A program made the position numbers and the translations under genes. 42,202 nucleotides of DNA from Phycisphaerae bacterium (GTDB lineage: Bacteria > Planctomycetota > Phycisphaerae > UBA1845), in contig JAJDDP010000060.1 in assembly GCA_029260235.1 (NCBI GenBank), positions 1 to 42,202 of the forward strand, in the 5' to 3' direction. This document shows, one piece after another, positions 16,921-25,159 of the stretch (position 1 is its first letter; each line of letters opens with the position of its first letter). The notes beneath the pieces were generated by a model. That model made no database searches. It had not been told where the DNA came from and worked only from the letters and a program-made list of their open reading frames with translations.

Positions 16921-19900
16921 TTAGCTGACGGCCTCGGAAAACTTGCGGGCGTCTTCAAGCAACCTGGAAATCTCCTCGGCCCGCGATTTGTTACGCCGAA
17001 GATGATCATCGTCGTCGCGAGCCACCGGTCTTGCTCGCTCGGCCGACGGTGAGACAACGGTTTCCAATCGCCGCAAGACGCGTTGATCCGACGGAGTAGC
17101 AACCGCCCCGGCTAGCTGGGCTATCCCGCTCAACGATTCAGGCGGATGCGTCTCACCCAATCGCGGGGCATTGTTCACCGTATCGGCCAAACGCCGCTGT
17201 ACGCTCGTAGCTTCTTCGACCCAGGTGCGTAATGTTTCCGCGGCCATGCCCATTTCAGACCGCAACTCCGATGTCCGCGATGCCGCTGACTCGCCCATCT
17301 TGTGGAACTGGTCTGTGCGCCGCTTCGCCTGCAAGGCCGCCTCAGACAAACCAGCGAACACCTTGCGAACTGCCCGGGAAACGCCTTGAAGCTGAGCGGC
17401 CTGAGCTCTTGCTTCGGCGACGACCTGCTCTGGGCGGTGGATGACCTTCGACAACTGTGCTTCCATAGAGTCAGCCTGGGCTTGGATCTGCTGGAGGTGT
17501 TCCTCAACATGCTCAGCTTTGGCGAGGAAGTCGTTCATCGTCTTCTGCGAAGCATCCAGGATGGCTTTGCTCGACTCTGCCGTTTGTATCTGGTGACTCA
17601 GATCGTACACACTCTGAGCCGATTGATCGCGCGTTTGTTCAAGCGTTTCATTGATCTGGCCGGCCGATTCAGTCGCTTCGCCAAGGCGGGAGATTAGCTT
17701 CTCCAGCGCAGACGAGTGCTGCTCCATCTGATCCAGAACCATCGATCCCTTGTCGCGAAAAACTTGCTGTCGTTCGATGGTCGCCCGCGCGGACTCGCGT
17801 TCGCATGATAGTCTGTCTGTCGCCAGCTTGGCCGCGACGATGGCACGCCCAGCTCGCTCGGTTGCCGATCCAGACCCATCGATGAGTTCCCTCAAAGCTT
17901 GGCCCGCCTGAGAAGCAGCTGCTGCCTGCTTGCTGCACTTAATGATCTCGTTGCGCGCCTTGTTGGTTTCGACCGACATTTCGCCCAACACAGTCTTGCC
18001 GTCGCGGTACTGGACATCGAGAAGCTCTTGCAAATCTCTGGCCTGGGGGATCAAACTTTTCAAATCCAAGGGGACCTGTTCAGCTGCTTTGGCCGCAACA
18101 ATTGCCTCTTGGAGTCGCTGGGTCGTGGCATCACAATCGTGTGTTTGCTCCTGGATTGATTGCATTAATTCCATGGCATGCTTGGCATGTTCGACACACT
18201 GTTCGTCTGCGGCCCGAGCATCGCCGATGTGTTCCAGCAAGTCTCCGTCCGCTTCGTGGACCTTGTTCATCCGCTGATCGAGGGCATCTACGACAGCCAC
18301 CGCCTTGGGCGTATCAGCTATCAAACGATCCTTGGCCTCAGCGGCAGTAGCAATCAGTTCAGCAAGCTTGGCGCCACTGGTTTGTGATTCAGAGAGCAAA
18401 TGGTCGAGGGTTTCCTCTAGGCTCTCTGACTGGGCGACAACCCCTTTCAAGTCGGTTTGACGTGACTGGACCTCGACGAGCAGCTGATCAACTGCGGTTG
18501 CCCTGCTTTTGACCCTTTCGGATACACTGGCTATCTCTTCTTGGGCGGATTCAATGTGCTCCACCAATTCACCATCCGCTTGGTCGATCTTTTTCATCCG
18601 CTGATCAAGCACCTTCACTGCGGTCACAGCCTTGGGTGTCTCAGCTATCAATCGATCCGTGGCCTTGCCGGCGACACCGATCAGATCAGATAGCTTTGCT
18701 CCATGGGTGCTTGATTCCGCGAATAGTCCGTCAAGCGTATTCTCGCAGTCGAGTGACTTACCCACGACTGCCTGCAATTCGGTTTGACGCGACTGCACTA
18801 CGGCGAGCAGCCGGTCAACTGCAATTGCACGTGTCCCGACCTTTTCGGACAGGCAATCGATCTCGTCCCGGGATGACTTCAGGTGCGCCACAAAATGACC
18901 ATCAATCTCGTGCGTCTGGCTGATGTAGTTCTTGAGCGTGTCGGATGACTCCCGGGCCTGGGGCAGCAAACTGCTGAGTTGCTCGATGAATGACGCCGAC
19001 TCCGCTGCAGCTTCAGAGAGCTGGATTTTCTTCGCTTCTGAGGCTTTGACAATTTCTGCGGCGTTCTGCTCGCGGGCAGCCGATTCCTCCGCTAACGTTT
19101 GAATGGTGGCGACCATGGTTTCCAGGTCGTGGCGCACGCCCCCTGCTTCCGAAACCTGACTGCTCAACCACGTCGCGAAGCTCTCTGCTTCCTTGCGGGC
19201 AGCGTCTACTGTCGATCGAAATTCTGCGCCGCCGCTGTTAGCCAGCGAGAGTTGCCGTTCCAGCGATTCAGCTGCCTCAGAGACAGTCGGTACTGCTGCC
19301 GTCATCTGCTTGATGAGAAGTGCTGCCTCGGACACCGATAGTTCGATATGGCCAATCTTGGAATCAGCCTCGACTAACAGTGATGCCATCGAGTCCTGCC
19401 GTTCGGTGGCGTTATCAGTTCTTGCTTGCAGTTGTTCGGACAGCACCTGCATCTTGGCCAGGATTTCATTGCCGCTAGCAACCTGGTCGTCCATTCGTTT
19501 GCCCGCACCCTCCACCACATCACAGGCCAAATGAGCTTCCTTGAATTTCTGTGAGGTCATCTTCAGGGCATTTTCAACTCGTTCCTGCAGCAGGCCCGCA
19601 TCCACATCTCCCTGAGCAAACAAGTCACCGACGCCGCGGCGCCAACTATCCAGTTTATGCTTGGACTCTTGGATGGCGCGTTCTGTGTGCTGGCGTGCAT
19701 CCGCTGCCGTTGATTGTGCCTGGGCCACGACGTCCAATACTTCCAGGCTAGCTCTTCTAGCTTCCGATGCTTGAGAGGACGCTTGCTGACACACTTGCTG
19801 CACCATACCCGTCATCTCAGAAACGTGGCCGTGTACCTCGTCGAGCGATCTGATTTGTTCCTCGACACGGTTCGTCTTGGCATCTACCTCTTGAAGTCCG

Positions 19901-20391
19901 CGTTCCAGTTTCCCTTGAGCTATTTGTCCTTCACCCACATCCTCGGCGAGGCGCTCCCGTATCAACGTTGCATTCGCCTCGCTCTCATCAACTACCGAAC
20001 GCAGATTGCCAGCAGCGGTCTCTGCTGTCTTAGCCATGCTCTGAATCTCTGCGTTCCCGTCAGAGATGCGCTGTATCGCAGACATGGCTGTGTTCTGTGC
20101 ACTGGTCACAGCCGCAGCAAGCGAACCAAGCTGCTGAACCCGTTGGTCGGCAGTCTTGACTTCAGCATGGAGTGAGTCGCGGCAGACACGGCTCTCGCCC
20201 AGCATGGTCCGAGCATCCTGGACTGCTTTGACGCTCTCTTGGCGGGCATCTCCAAGCCGATCGATGTGCCTCTCGACTTCGTCTCCCACCTGGGCGCTAC
20301 GCTGAAGTAATTGTTCAAGGCGTAGCGACATTGCTTCTGCCCGGTCGCATGCCTGCTGTAGCGAATACTCGCCGTCATTGGTTCTGGACAT
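16921..20391 (-). CDS. Giant soluble coiled-coil protein, unknown function
   Basis: A protein of about 1156 residues, almost entirely helical with heptad spacing and low aromatic content; no signal peptide or membrane helix is seen. I choose the ATG at 20391 (MSRTNDGEYS), which begins the heptad-rich sequence; an upstream ATG at 20445 would add 18 atypical residues. Neither has a clear Shine-Dalgarno sequence. A tandem duplication of 109 residues lies in the middle (coding 18241-18894). The repeated AET/ADTPKAV...LDQRM motif resembles the long signalling coiled coils of chemoreceptors, but the hallmark MCP hairpin tip is absent. The acidic C-terminus ends RLLEDARKFSEAVS. A cytoskeletal, tethering or scaffold role is possible; nothing in the neighbourhood decides it. 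Confidence 0.8.
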   Translation of the reverse strand: MSRTNDGEYSLQQACDRAEAMSLRLEQLLQRSAQVGDEVERHIDRLGDARQESVKAVQDARTMLGESRVCRDSLHAEVKTADQRVQQLGSLAAAVTSAQNTAMSAIQRISDGNAEIQSMAKTAETAAGNLRSVVDESEANATLIRERLAEDVGEGQIAQGKLERGLQEVDAKTNRVEEQIRSLDEVHGHVSEMTGMVQQVCQQASSQASEARRASLEVLDVVAQAQSTAADARQHTERAIQESKHKLDSWRRGVGDLFAQGDVDAGLLQERVENALKMTSQKFKEAHLACDVVEGAGKRMDDQVASGNEILAKMQVLSEQLQARTDNATERQDSMASLLVEADSKIGHIELSVSEAALLIKQMTAAVPTVSEAAESLERQLSLANSGGAEFRSTVDAARKEAESFATWLSSQVSEAGGVRHDLETMVATIQTLAEESAAREQNAAEIVKASEAKKIQLSEAAAESASFIEQLSSLLPQARESSDTLKNYISQTHEIDGHFVAHLKSSRDEIDCLSEKVGTRAIAVDRLLAVVQSRQTELQAVVGKSLDCENTLDGLFAESSTHGAKLSDLIGVAGKATDRLIAETPKAVTAVKVLDQRMKKIDQADGELVEHIESAQEEIASVSERVKSRATAVDQLLVEVQSRQTDLKGVVAQSESLEETLDHLLSESQTSGAKLAELIATAAEAKDRLIADTPKAVAVVDALDQRMNKVHEADGDLLEHIGDARAADEQCVEHAKHAMELMQSIQEQTHDCDATTQRLQEAIVAAKAAEQVPLDLKSLIPQARDLQELLDVQYRDGKTVLGEMSVETNKARNEIIKCSKQAAAASQAGQALRELIDGSGSATERAGRAIVAAKLATDRLSCERESARATIERQQVFRDKGSMVLDQMEQHSSALEKLISRLGEATESAGQINETLEQTRDQSAQSVYDLSHQIQTAESSKAILDASQKTMNDFLAKAEHVEEHLQQIQAQADSMEAQLSKVIHRPEQVVAEARAQAAQLQGVSRAVRKVFAGLSEAALQAKRRTDQFHKMGESAASRTSELRSEMGMAAETLRTWVEEATSVQRRLADTVNNAPRLGETHPPESLSGIAQLAGAVATPSDQRVLRRLETVVSPSAERARPVARDDDDHLRRNKSRAEEISRLLEDARKFSEAVS
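18241..18894 (-). repeat. Tandem 327-bp (109-residue) duplication inside the coiled-coil gene
   Basis: Two adjacent in-frame units of exactly 109 codons (18568-18894 first in the protein, 18241-18567 second) share blocks such as VVQSRQTEL/EVQSRQTDL, GAKL, DRLIAETPKAV/DRLIADTPKAV and VLDQRMKK/ALDQRMNK. Short DNA blocks recur with a 327-nt offset (TCGGTTTGACG at 18452 and 18779). The next ten residues (LLEHIGDARA) restart the unit, then diverge. Confidence 0.9.
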
Positions 20392-20734
20392 GGTCGTAAC
20401 GATCCAATCTATTGGACTACGGGGCTGAGTTAGCGCTGCGAGCATTCACGGCAGATTGGCCTGCTCGCCTCAACGATGCCTCTAAATCTCTCCTGCAGAT
20501 GCCCCCTTCAGGCCGGCACAGTAAGCTCCGCCCTGCATCTCCTTCACCCTAGTCATCGAGAATATCGGAACCCGGCCAAGCCAGCTGAAGTTATCGGCCT
20601 GGAAGTTGCGCTCGTGACAAGGATTTGGCATGAGGTCGCCAAGGCGTGTTGCCCCCCGCAATACTGATATCGTAGATTGAAGCGGGAACGGCTAGACCCA
20701 GCAGTGGTTTTGTCGCAAGGGAAAGAAGTGGATA
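20392..20734. other. Intergenic region between divergent genes
   Basis: A 343-nt stretch between the start of the giant coiled-coil gene (- strand) and the small + strand ORF at 20735. It must carry promoters for both directions. I find no convincing sigma-70 hexamer pair, tRNA or long inverted repeat. A 63-codon open frame at 20476-20667 has no ribosome site and a composition unlike a protein, so I leave it out. Confidence 0.5.
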
Positions 20735-21031
20735 ATGATAGGCCTCGTTAACGCGGCCGGAACGCCCGTACCTTCCAAAGCACAGTCTGTCTTTCAGGCT
20801 GCTCAGCTGGCCCACGATTCAGAGACGAAAGATCCTGTCCTGATCGTCAACAGTCAACAGGCAGTCGAACAGGTGCTCAGATCGGCGGTCGAAACGATCA
20901 AGTTCGTCAAATCGCAGGGCGAACGGCAACTCCCCGATGGGGACGGATCAGATCGATTTGACCAAGCAGATCAGGAGGCACTAGTTCGAGAGACAGGTGG
21001 TGTAGGAAGGGTTTTGGACGTGACGGCGTAA
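20735..21031 (+). CDS. Small hypothetical protein (98 aa)
   Basis: A 98-residue, soluble, acidic protein preceded by a purine-rich stretch (AAGGGAAAGAAG, 6-17 nt upstream of the ATG). The sequence has an N-terminal low-complexity part, an amphipathic helix (SQQAVEQVLRSAVETIKFVK, about 45-65) and an acidic QLPDGDGSDRFDQADQ segment. It resembles in style, though I cannot match it to a family, the short orphan proteins with disordered acidic tails common in Planctomycetota. It stands alone between oppositely oriented genes and is followed by a hairpin at 21059-21078. Coding is supported by composition and ribosome site only. Confidence 0.55.
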   Translation: MIGLVNAAGTPVPSKAQSVFQAAQLAHDSETKDPVLIVNSQQAVEQVLRSAVETIKFVKSQGERQLPDGDGSDRFDQADQEALVRETGGVGRVLDVTA

Positions 21032-21054
21032 GCCGTGTAACTATCTCTGAAGCA

Positions 21055-21101
21055 CGCGGACCAGAAATTCTTCTGGTCGCAGACTGAGGTGTGCGTCCGC
21101 G
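21055..21101 (+). other. Hairpin region after the small ORF
   Basis: GACCAGAA (21059-21066) and TTCTGGTC (21071-21078) form a perfect 8-bp stem with an ATTC loop. An alternative longer pairing exists between CGCGGAC (21055-21061) and GTCCGCG (21095-21101). No T tract follows, so it is not a standard intrinsic terminator; it could be transcript-end structure or a small structured RNA element. Confidence 0.4.
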
Positions 21102-21179
21102 CTGACGCGCTCCTCACCAGACCGGTTCAGCTGGCCTTGGTTTCCTGGGGCAGCCTGCAAGATCGGTTGGAGCCTCGTA

Positions 21180-21812
21180 TTATCCAATCAGGCCCTCACT
21201 CTTGAGCAACGAGGCGAGGTGCTCGAAACGATCCTGCCCGCCGTGTGCCTTTCCAGCAGAATCAGCCTCCTCCAGCCGAACAGACAGCCCCGTCCGATCA
21301 ACGGGATCGCGATCCTCCAAGGCTGATAACAGTGCTAGCAACGCTTGCCATTGAGTTCGAGACACATGATCCGAGTCGATGTCGCCAACCATTCCGACCC
21401 GAATCAGATCAAAATCGGCCACCCTTGCCTGCTCTTGCCAAGGCTTGAGCGCCTTCAAGCGGCCCTCGGCGTCCACCTCGAAATGAAGATCCCGTTCCGC
21501 AGAAATCGCGGCAAGGGCAAGGCCAGGTAGCGGCTTTGCGCCCCGAACGACCAGAATCTCTACGCCACTCCAAACTACCCGACGCGAGCTCGCTACAGCC
21601 ACCGCATCGCGAGCCATACGCTGAACTATAAGCGGGTTGGTAGAGGGAAAGGAAGCAGCCTGGTAATCACCTACTGTAGGAGCCAACCAAGACAACAACG
21701 TCGCCCCGCCTGTCATAGCCAGGGCTAGCACCATCAGCATTTTGGACGTCCGTGATCGCTGCTGCATTCCGCGCCAAACTGGAAGGGGTTCAACTACCGT
21801 GTCGCTTCCCAC
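21180..21812 (-). CDS. Membrane-anchored protein, possibly degenerate amidase-like
   Basis: A 210-residue protein with one N-terminal membrane helix (MLMVLALAMTGGATLLSWL, about 25-43) and a soluble domain outside. The start is GTG at 21812, with ATG at 21767 as alternative; neither has a clear ribosome site. The segment order WSGVEILVVRG, HFEVDAEGRL, LIRVGMVGDID, then SRTQWQALLALLSAL mirrors the strand and helix order of Amidase_2/PGRP domains (IVIHHS, HFVID..G, I.I.LVGDF, Q..AL..L). The first zinc-ligand His (IHHS) reads VVRG here, so hydrolysis would not be expected. This is a motif-order resemblance only. It might bind peptidoglycan without cutting it, or be unrelated. Confidence 0.6.
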   Translation of the reverse strand: MGSDTVVEPLPVWRGMQQRSRTSKMLMVLALAMTGGATLLSWLAPTVGDYQAASFPSTNPLIVQRMARDAVAVASSRRVVWSGVEILVVRGAKPLPGLALAAISAERDLHFEVDAEGRLKALKPWQEQARVADFDLIRVGMVGDIDSDHVSRTQWQALLALLSALEDRDPVDRTGLSVRLEEADSAGKAHGGQDRFEHLASLLKSEGLIG

Positions 21813-21907
21813 TGTTCGATTTGGGCCTATTTCTACAGTTGTTATCGGCCAAACTCAAGCGATTGGTTTTGTGTTTTTACAGAATTGATCGGAATAAAAT
21901 GTAGCGT

Positions 21908-23809
21908 CTATCCGCCGATACGCGCACAAGACGAAGCAGCCTCGCCCAGGCGGCGCCGGACGTCCTTACTGTTGGGCCGCAGCACTAGGGCGGCTTCACA
22001 AATTCGCTTCGCCTCACACGGATTGCCTTGGCTCATCTCGTAGGCGGCCAGTCTCAGATGCGACGACATCAGCACCCGAATGAATCCCCTGCTTGAGTTG
22101 TTGATCTTGATGATGGCCCTGTACTGGTCGGCGGCTTCATCTCTCCGCTGCCCTCTGGTTAGCGCATTGGCGAGCTCCCAGCGATATTGAGGTTGGAAGC
22201 TCTTGGTCGCAACAGCTCCCTGGAGCGCTTCGATACCCTCATCCAGCCTGCCCAGCGCCACCAGCGAGAGGCCATGTTGGCGGTGGGCCTGGTGAAGCAT
22301 CGGTTTGAGAGCTGCCGCCTTGCCATAGCAGAGGGCTGCTTTCTCTATGAGAGCCGTCGATCCGTCCTCGTCCCCTGCCTTCTTCAGTCTGTGCGATTCG
22401 CGCTTGTAGCTGTTGGCCAGGTTGTACTGCCCAGGCCAGCATGCCGGATTGAGTTCCAGCGTGTATTCCCAGAACGTGGTGCCGTCCTTCCAATTATCCC
22501 TGTTGTGCCGGTAACTGGACACACCCAGCCCCACCAAGATCAAACAAGCAGCCAACGTCATGGGGCCGGCCAGACCCAATTTGCCGATGGTCCTCTGGCG
22601 GACCAAATTAAAGAGAACAGCCACGATCAGAAAGACCCCAATAGCAGCGATATAGACGAAGTGATCAGCCACGAACGAAAACTGGGTGTAATTGAAGGGG
22701 ATCAGCCCCAACATGGGGGACAGGCTGAGCAGATAGTGCCCAACGCCCCACTGCACACTCTCGGGGATGCGTTTTCGCAGCAGCCAGCCTACATAGCCAA
22801 GCGTCGGCAGCGCCAGGAGCGCCCCGGTAAAAAGCGGCCACAACCCGCGCAAATCCCAGCGGGTGTATACGCCGGGGAAATGGTAGGGAACCAAGATTTT
22901 CCAAATATAAAACCAGATGGAACCGGCAGCCGCAAAGGGGCGCCATTGGGGCTCCAAAGCGGTCATGGTGGAGCCGGCGTTCCCTCGCTCGGTCCAGGCT
23001 GTGAACACCGCTGAGCACATGCCCAGTATCAACATGGGTGCCACTTTGACGAGACTCATGCTGCTCCAGCGCCGCTGAACCACTCGATCACACAGAATTG
23101 CCGTCGCCGGCAGGGTGAGCATAGCCGTCTTGCTCATCAAGGCCATGACGTAGAGCAGCATGCAGAGGCTGTACGTCCTCCACCGCCACCGCCTGGTCGC
23201 CTTGATGTAGACGATCAATGACAGCAGATAGAACAAGCCCGACAGTACGTTCTTGCGCTCTGCAATCCATGCTACGGATGCAACATTGATCGGATGCACC
23301 GCAAAGAGCGCAGCTGCAAACCAGGCGACCCACGGATTTAGACCCAGCAATCTAAGCAGCCAAACGACCAAACCTGCGTTGATGGCATGCAGGATCAGAT
23401 TGTCCAAATGAAAGATCCATGGTTCAAATCCACGATCACTCGGGTTGACTCCCTTGACGCTTTCGAGGGCGGTCTCGCCGTTCTTCCATAGAACCAGCTT
23501 GTGCTCCAACCAATAGGAACTAAACACCAGCGGGTAGAACTGCTCGTGATCCCCAATGGGATTCCAGATACGGGCCAAGCCACCGCTCTCGGCGATGTAG
23601 TCGTTCTTGATCAGGTAGTCCGGATCATCCCAGTTGATCAGATCGTTGTTGTATGTGGGCAGATAGACGATCACGGCCGCCGCAACCGCCACAACCACGC
23701 CCAGCCACCATTGCCAAGCCGGCGCAGGGTCGATGGGCAGCAACTCGGGGAGCGTGGCTACCGGTTCCCTTCGTTTCTTCCCCATTTTGTTCTTGCGATT
23801 CTTTGACAC
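21908..23809 (-). CDS. TMTC-like GT-C membrane protein with TPRs (copy 1)
   Basis: A 633-residue protein. After a basic cytoplasmic start it has about ten membrane helices up to residue ~445, then TPR-like helical repeats to the end (NPACWPGQYNLANSY, ALGRLDEGIEALQGAV, RRDEAADQYRAII, CEAKRICEAALVLRPN). The first extracytoplasmic loop carries NWDDPDYL (Asp61-Asp62), the position where GT-C glycosyltransferases keep acidic catalytic residues, and a hallmark HPINVASVAWIAERKNVLS block follows. This layout matches the TMTC/O-mannosyltransferase-like proteins. Lipid-linked sugar transfer to exported proteins or glycans is inferred. The GTG start at 23809 is supported by identical sequence around the start of the paralogue at 27097. 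Confidence 0.85.
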   Translation of the reverse strand: MSKNRKNKMGKKRREPVATLPELLPIDPAPAWQWWLGVVVAVAAAVIVYLPTYNNDLINWDDPDYLIKNDYIAESGGLARIWNPIGDHEQFYPLVFSSYWLEHKLVLWKNGETALESVKGVNPSDRGFEPWIFHLDNLILHAINAGLVVWLLRLLGLNPWVAWFAAALFAVHPINVASVAWIAERKNVLSGLFYLLSLIVYIKATRRWRWRTYSLCMLLYVMALMSKTAMLTLPATAILCDRVVQRRWSSMSLVKVAPMLILGMCSAVFTAWTERGNAGSTMTALEPQWRPFAAAGSIWFYIWKILVPYHFPGVYTRWDLRGLWPLFTGALLALPTLGYVGWLLRKRIPESVQWGVGHYLLSLSPMLGLIPFNYTQFSFVADHFVYIAAIGVFLIVAVLFNLVRQRTIGKLGLAGPMTLAACLILVGLGVSSYRHNRDNWKDGTTFWEYTLELNPACWPGQYNLANSYKRESHRLKKAGDEDGSTALIEKAALCYGKAAALKPMLHQAHRQHGLSLVALGRLDEGIEALQGAVATKSFQPQYRWELANALTRGQRRDEAADQYRAIIKINNSSRGFIRVLMSSHLRLAAYEMSQGNPCEAKRICEAALVLRPNSKDVRRRLGEAASSCARIGG

Positions 23810-23860
23810 GCGGGCATCTTAGCGGAGCAAGCCGGCTTCGTCACCACGGCTTGAACCAAG

Positions 23861-24148
23861 TCAGGTGATTTCATTAGTGGCGTTGGTGTTGAATTTGACG
23901 GCTGCGTTGACCCCGTTGAGTGCCAGGGCGTTGGCTGTGTTCAAATTGCCCAGCAGGTCCATGTTGTAGCCGGTGTCGATCTGGCTGGAAGTCACCAAGC
24001 CCGAGAGCATGATGCCCTTGTCCATATCGGTAAGCCGGTCGAGCTTGTCGTAGGTGTAAGCCTCCGAAAGCCGCTTGCGAACAACATCCTCCTTCGAGGT
24101 CCGGTTCCCGTTGCGGTCATAGGCGTACTGGGGGCGGACAGAGCGAAT
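23861..24148 (-). pseudogene. RHS/YD-repeat remnant (fragment 2)
   Basis: Reading leftward from 24148 to a TGA at 23861-23863 gives 95 codons with clear RHS/YD-repeat character: YAYDRNGNRTSKED, SEAYTYDKLDRLTDMDKG and a terminal ATNEIT. Intact RHS proteins are very long beta-cage shells; this is a small internal piece without a start or shell. Its frame is continuous with the small membrane ORF upstream, whose TAG (24149-24151) directly precedes it. It lies just upstream of TMTC copy 1. Confidence 0.75.
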
Positions 24149-24355
24149 CTAGGCGACATACTTCAGACACAGCATGCCTAGGAAAGTAATGGCTAACAAC
24201 CCGAGCAAAAGATAGAGGCGCAATCCGTTGCGTGGCTTTTGACTGGAGGGATCCTTCTTCAATTGGATTAAGTTTTCAATTACTGTTCCTACCCAGACTA
24301 CGCAAAGAACGAGAAAAAGGTACTCTCCAACGGCATATATCCAACCTAGCAACAT
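24149..24355 (-). CDS. Small two-helix membrane protein
   Basis: A 68-residue protein starting at the ATG at 24355 (MLLGWIYAVGEYLF). It has two hydrophobic helices (about 4-26 and 44-63) separated by a polar Lys/Ser/Pro loop (QLKKDPSSQKPRNG). Its start overlaps the end of the preceding small ORF by ten bases, suggesting coupled translation. It sits inside RHS debris, where immunity or accessory genes often collect, so an orphan immunity role is one possibility; no homology is recognised. Confidence 0.5.
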   Translation of the reverse strand: MLLGWIYAVGEYLFLVLCVVWVGTVIENLIQLKKDPSSQKPRNGLRLYLLLGLLAITFLGMLCLKYVA

Positions 24356-24681
24356 GATACCACCCGCTCGGGAGCTACATATGTAGTCTGAGGGAGACAA
24401 TTGATGCTGTCAGCAGTCTGTCTAACGCCTATCGATAGCGACCCCGGCAGTGTCCACTCATACTCTGAAGCACATTGGCGGAACGCTCGGGCAGGATCCT
24501 CCATGCTTGGTTGACATAGGCGTAGCTGCTGAACGAGAACCGCCTCATGCTGGTGGCGTGGCGCAGTGGCCAGGAACCAAACACTAACGCAGATCGCCAG
24601 GATGAACAGCCACTTCAACAACAGGCGCAGTCTGCGCCCGTTGCGACGTCCGGATTCTTCATTGCTTTGCAGTCCTGACAT
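24346..24681 (-). CDS. Small single-helix membrane protein
   Basis: A 111-residue protein with an Arg-rich start (RRNGRRLRLLLK), one membrane helix (WLFILAICVSVWFLA, about 24-38) and a ~70-residue outside part with four cysteines. The ATG at 24681 has AAGGAAC 5-11 nt upstream, a good ribosome site. It overlaps the next small membrane gene. Both lie between two RHS remnants and so were probably carried in with the RHS element. I do not recognise the family. Confidence 0.55.
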   Translation of the reverse strand: MSGLQSNEESGRRNGRRLRLLLKWLFILAICVSVWFLATAPRHQHEAVLVQQLRLCQPSMEDPARAFRQCASEYEWTLPGSLSIGVRQTADSINCLPQTTYVAPERVVSCC

Positions 24682-24884
24682 TCTTGTTCCTTAGTCATGG
24701 GGCGCTCTGTTAACGGAAAACAGGCCATTGACAGAGACTCCCATAGTGCTTTGATCGGCCGCACGAAGCTCCAGAGTCTCCGAAGAACGGCGTTATTGTT
24801 CATCACGCCAGGGCTTCCAGCTGTCTGCCTGCGGGCAAGTTCAGGCTGGCCCGTTCATCCAATTAAAGGTGTCAGGAAGATTTT
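24682..24884. other. Non-coding stretch in the RHS debris
   Basis: About 200 nt between the small membrane gene pair and RHS fragment 1 with no convincing gene (a 63-codon frame overlapping it lacks a ribosome site and protein-like composition). At 24863-24885 the sequence TTAAAGGTGTCAGGAAGATT recalls the AAAGGTGTCAGGA-type motifs seen next to REP-associated Y1 transposases; no partner copy or transposase is in the window. Confidence 0.3.
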
Positions 24885-25159
24885 CTAGGCCAGTGCAAGC
24901 TCGTCTTGGCACCCTTGCTTCGACTTCATCGCCGATTTCGTGCGGTGCACGATCTGGGCTGCCACGTTCTCGAAGCCGTCTCGGCGCTCGATTGCTCGAT
25001 TCTTATTACAATAGTACAAGGCCGAGCCGTCCGAGTCACCCGAATTCGTGAGCACTTTCTTGATCCGCCGGCCTAAGCCGTCGTAGGTGTTGGCCATGAT
25101 GCTCATTTCTGCCTCCTGGCTCGATTTGACCTCATTGAGGCAGTTGAGCTTGTCGCAGG
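24885..25159 (-). pseudogene. RHS/YD-repeat remnant (fragment 1)
   Basis: Immediately after the stop codon of TMTC copy 2 the - strand reads TCDKLNCLNEVKSSQEAEMS, then ANTYDGLGRRIKKVLTNSGD and ALYYCNKNRAIERRDG before a stop at 24885. These match RHS blocks of the form TYDKLNRL...TYDGLGRRIKKV..NSGD.DG..YYY. Substitutions at conserved Tyr and Arg positions and the lack of a natural start show decay. The fragment abuts the TMTC gene with no spacer, marking a recombination joint. Confidence 0.8.

Noticed and set aside
18241-18894. CRISPR-like or assembly-type repeat
   Set aside because: The period is 327 bp, units are diverged at DNA level and in frame, so it is a genuine internal protein duplication.
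20476-20667. 63-codon + strand ORF
   Set aside because: No ribosome site, Cys/His/Pro-rich unpatterned composition, and it lies in a divergent promoter gap.
24615-24806. 63-codon - strand ORF overlapping the RHS debris
   Set aside because: Overlaps the start of the better-supported 111-residue gene and lacks a ribosome site.
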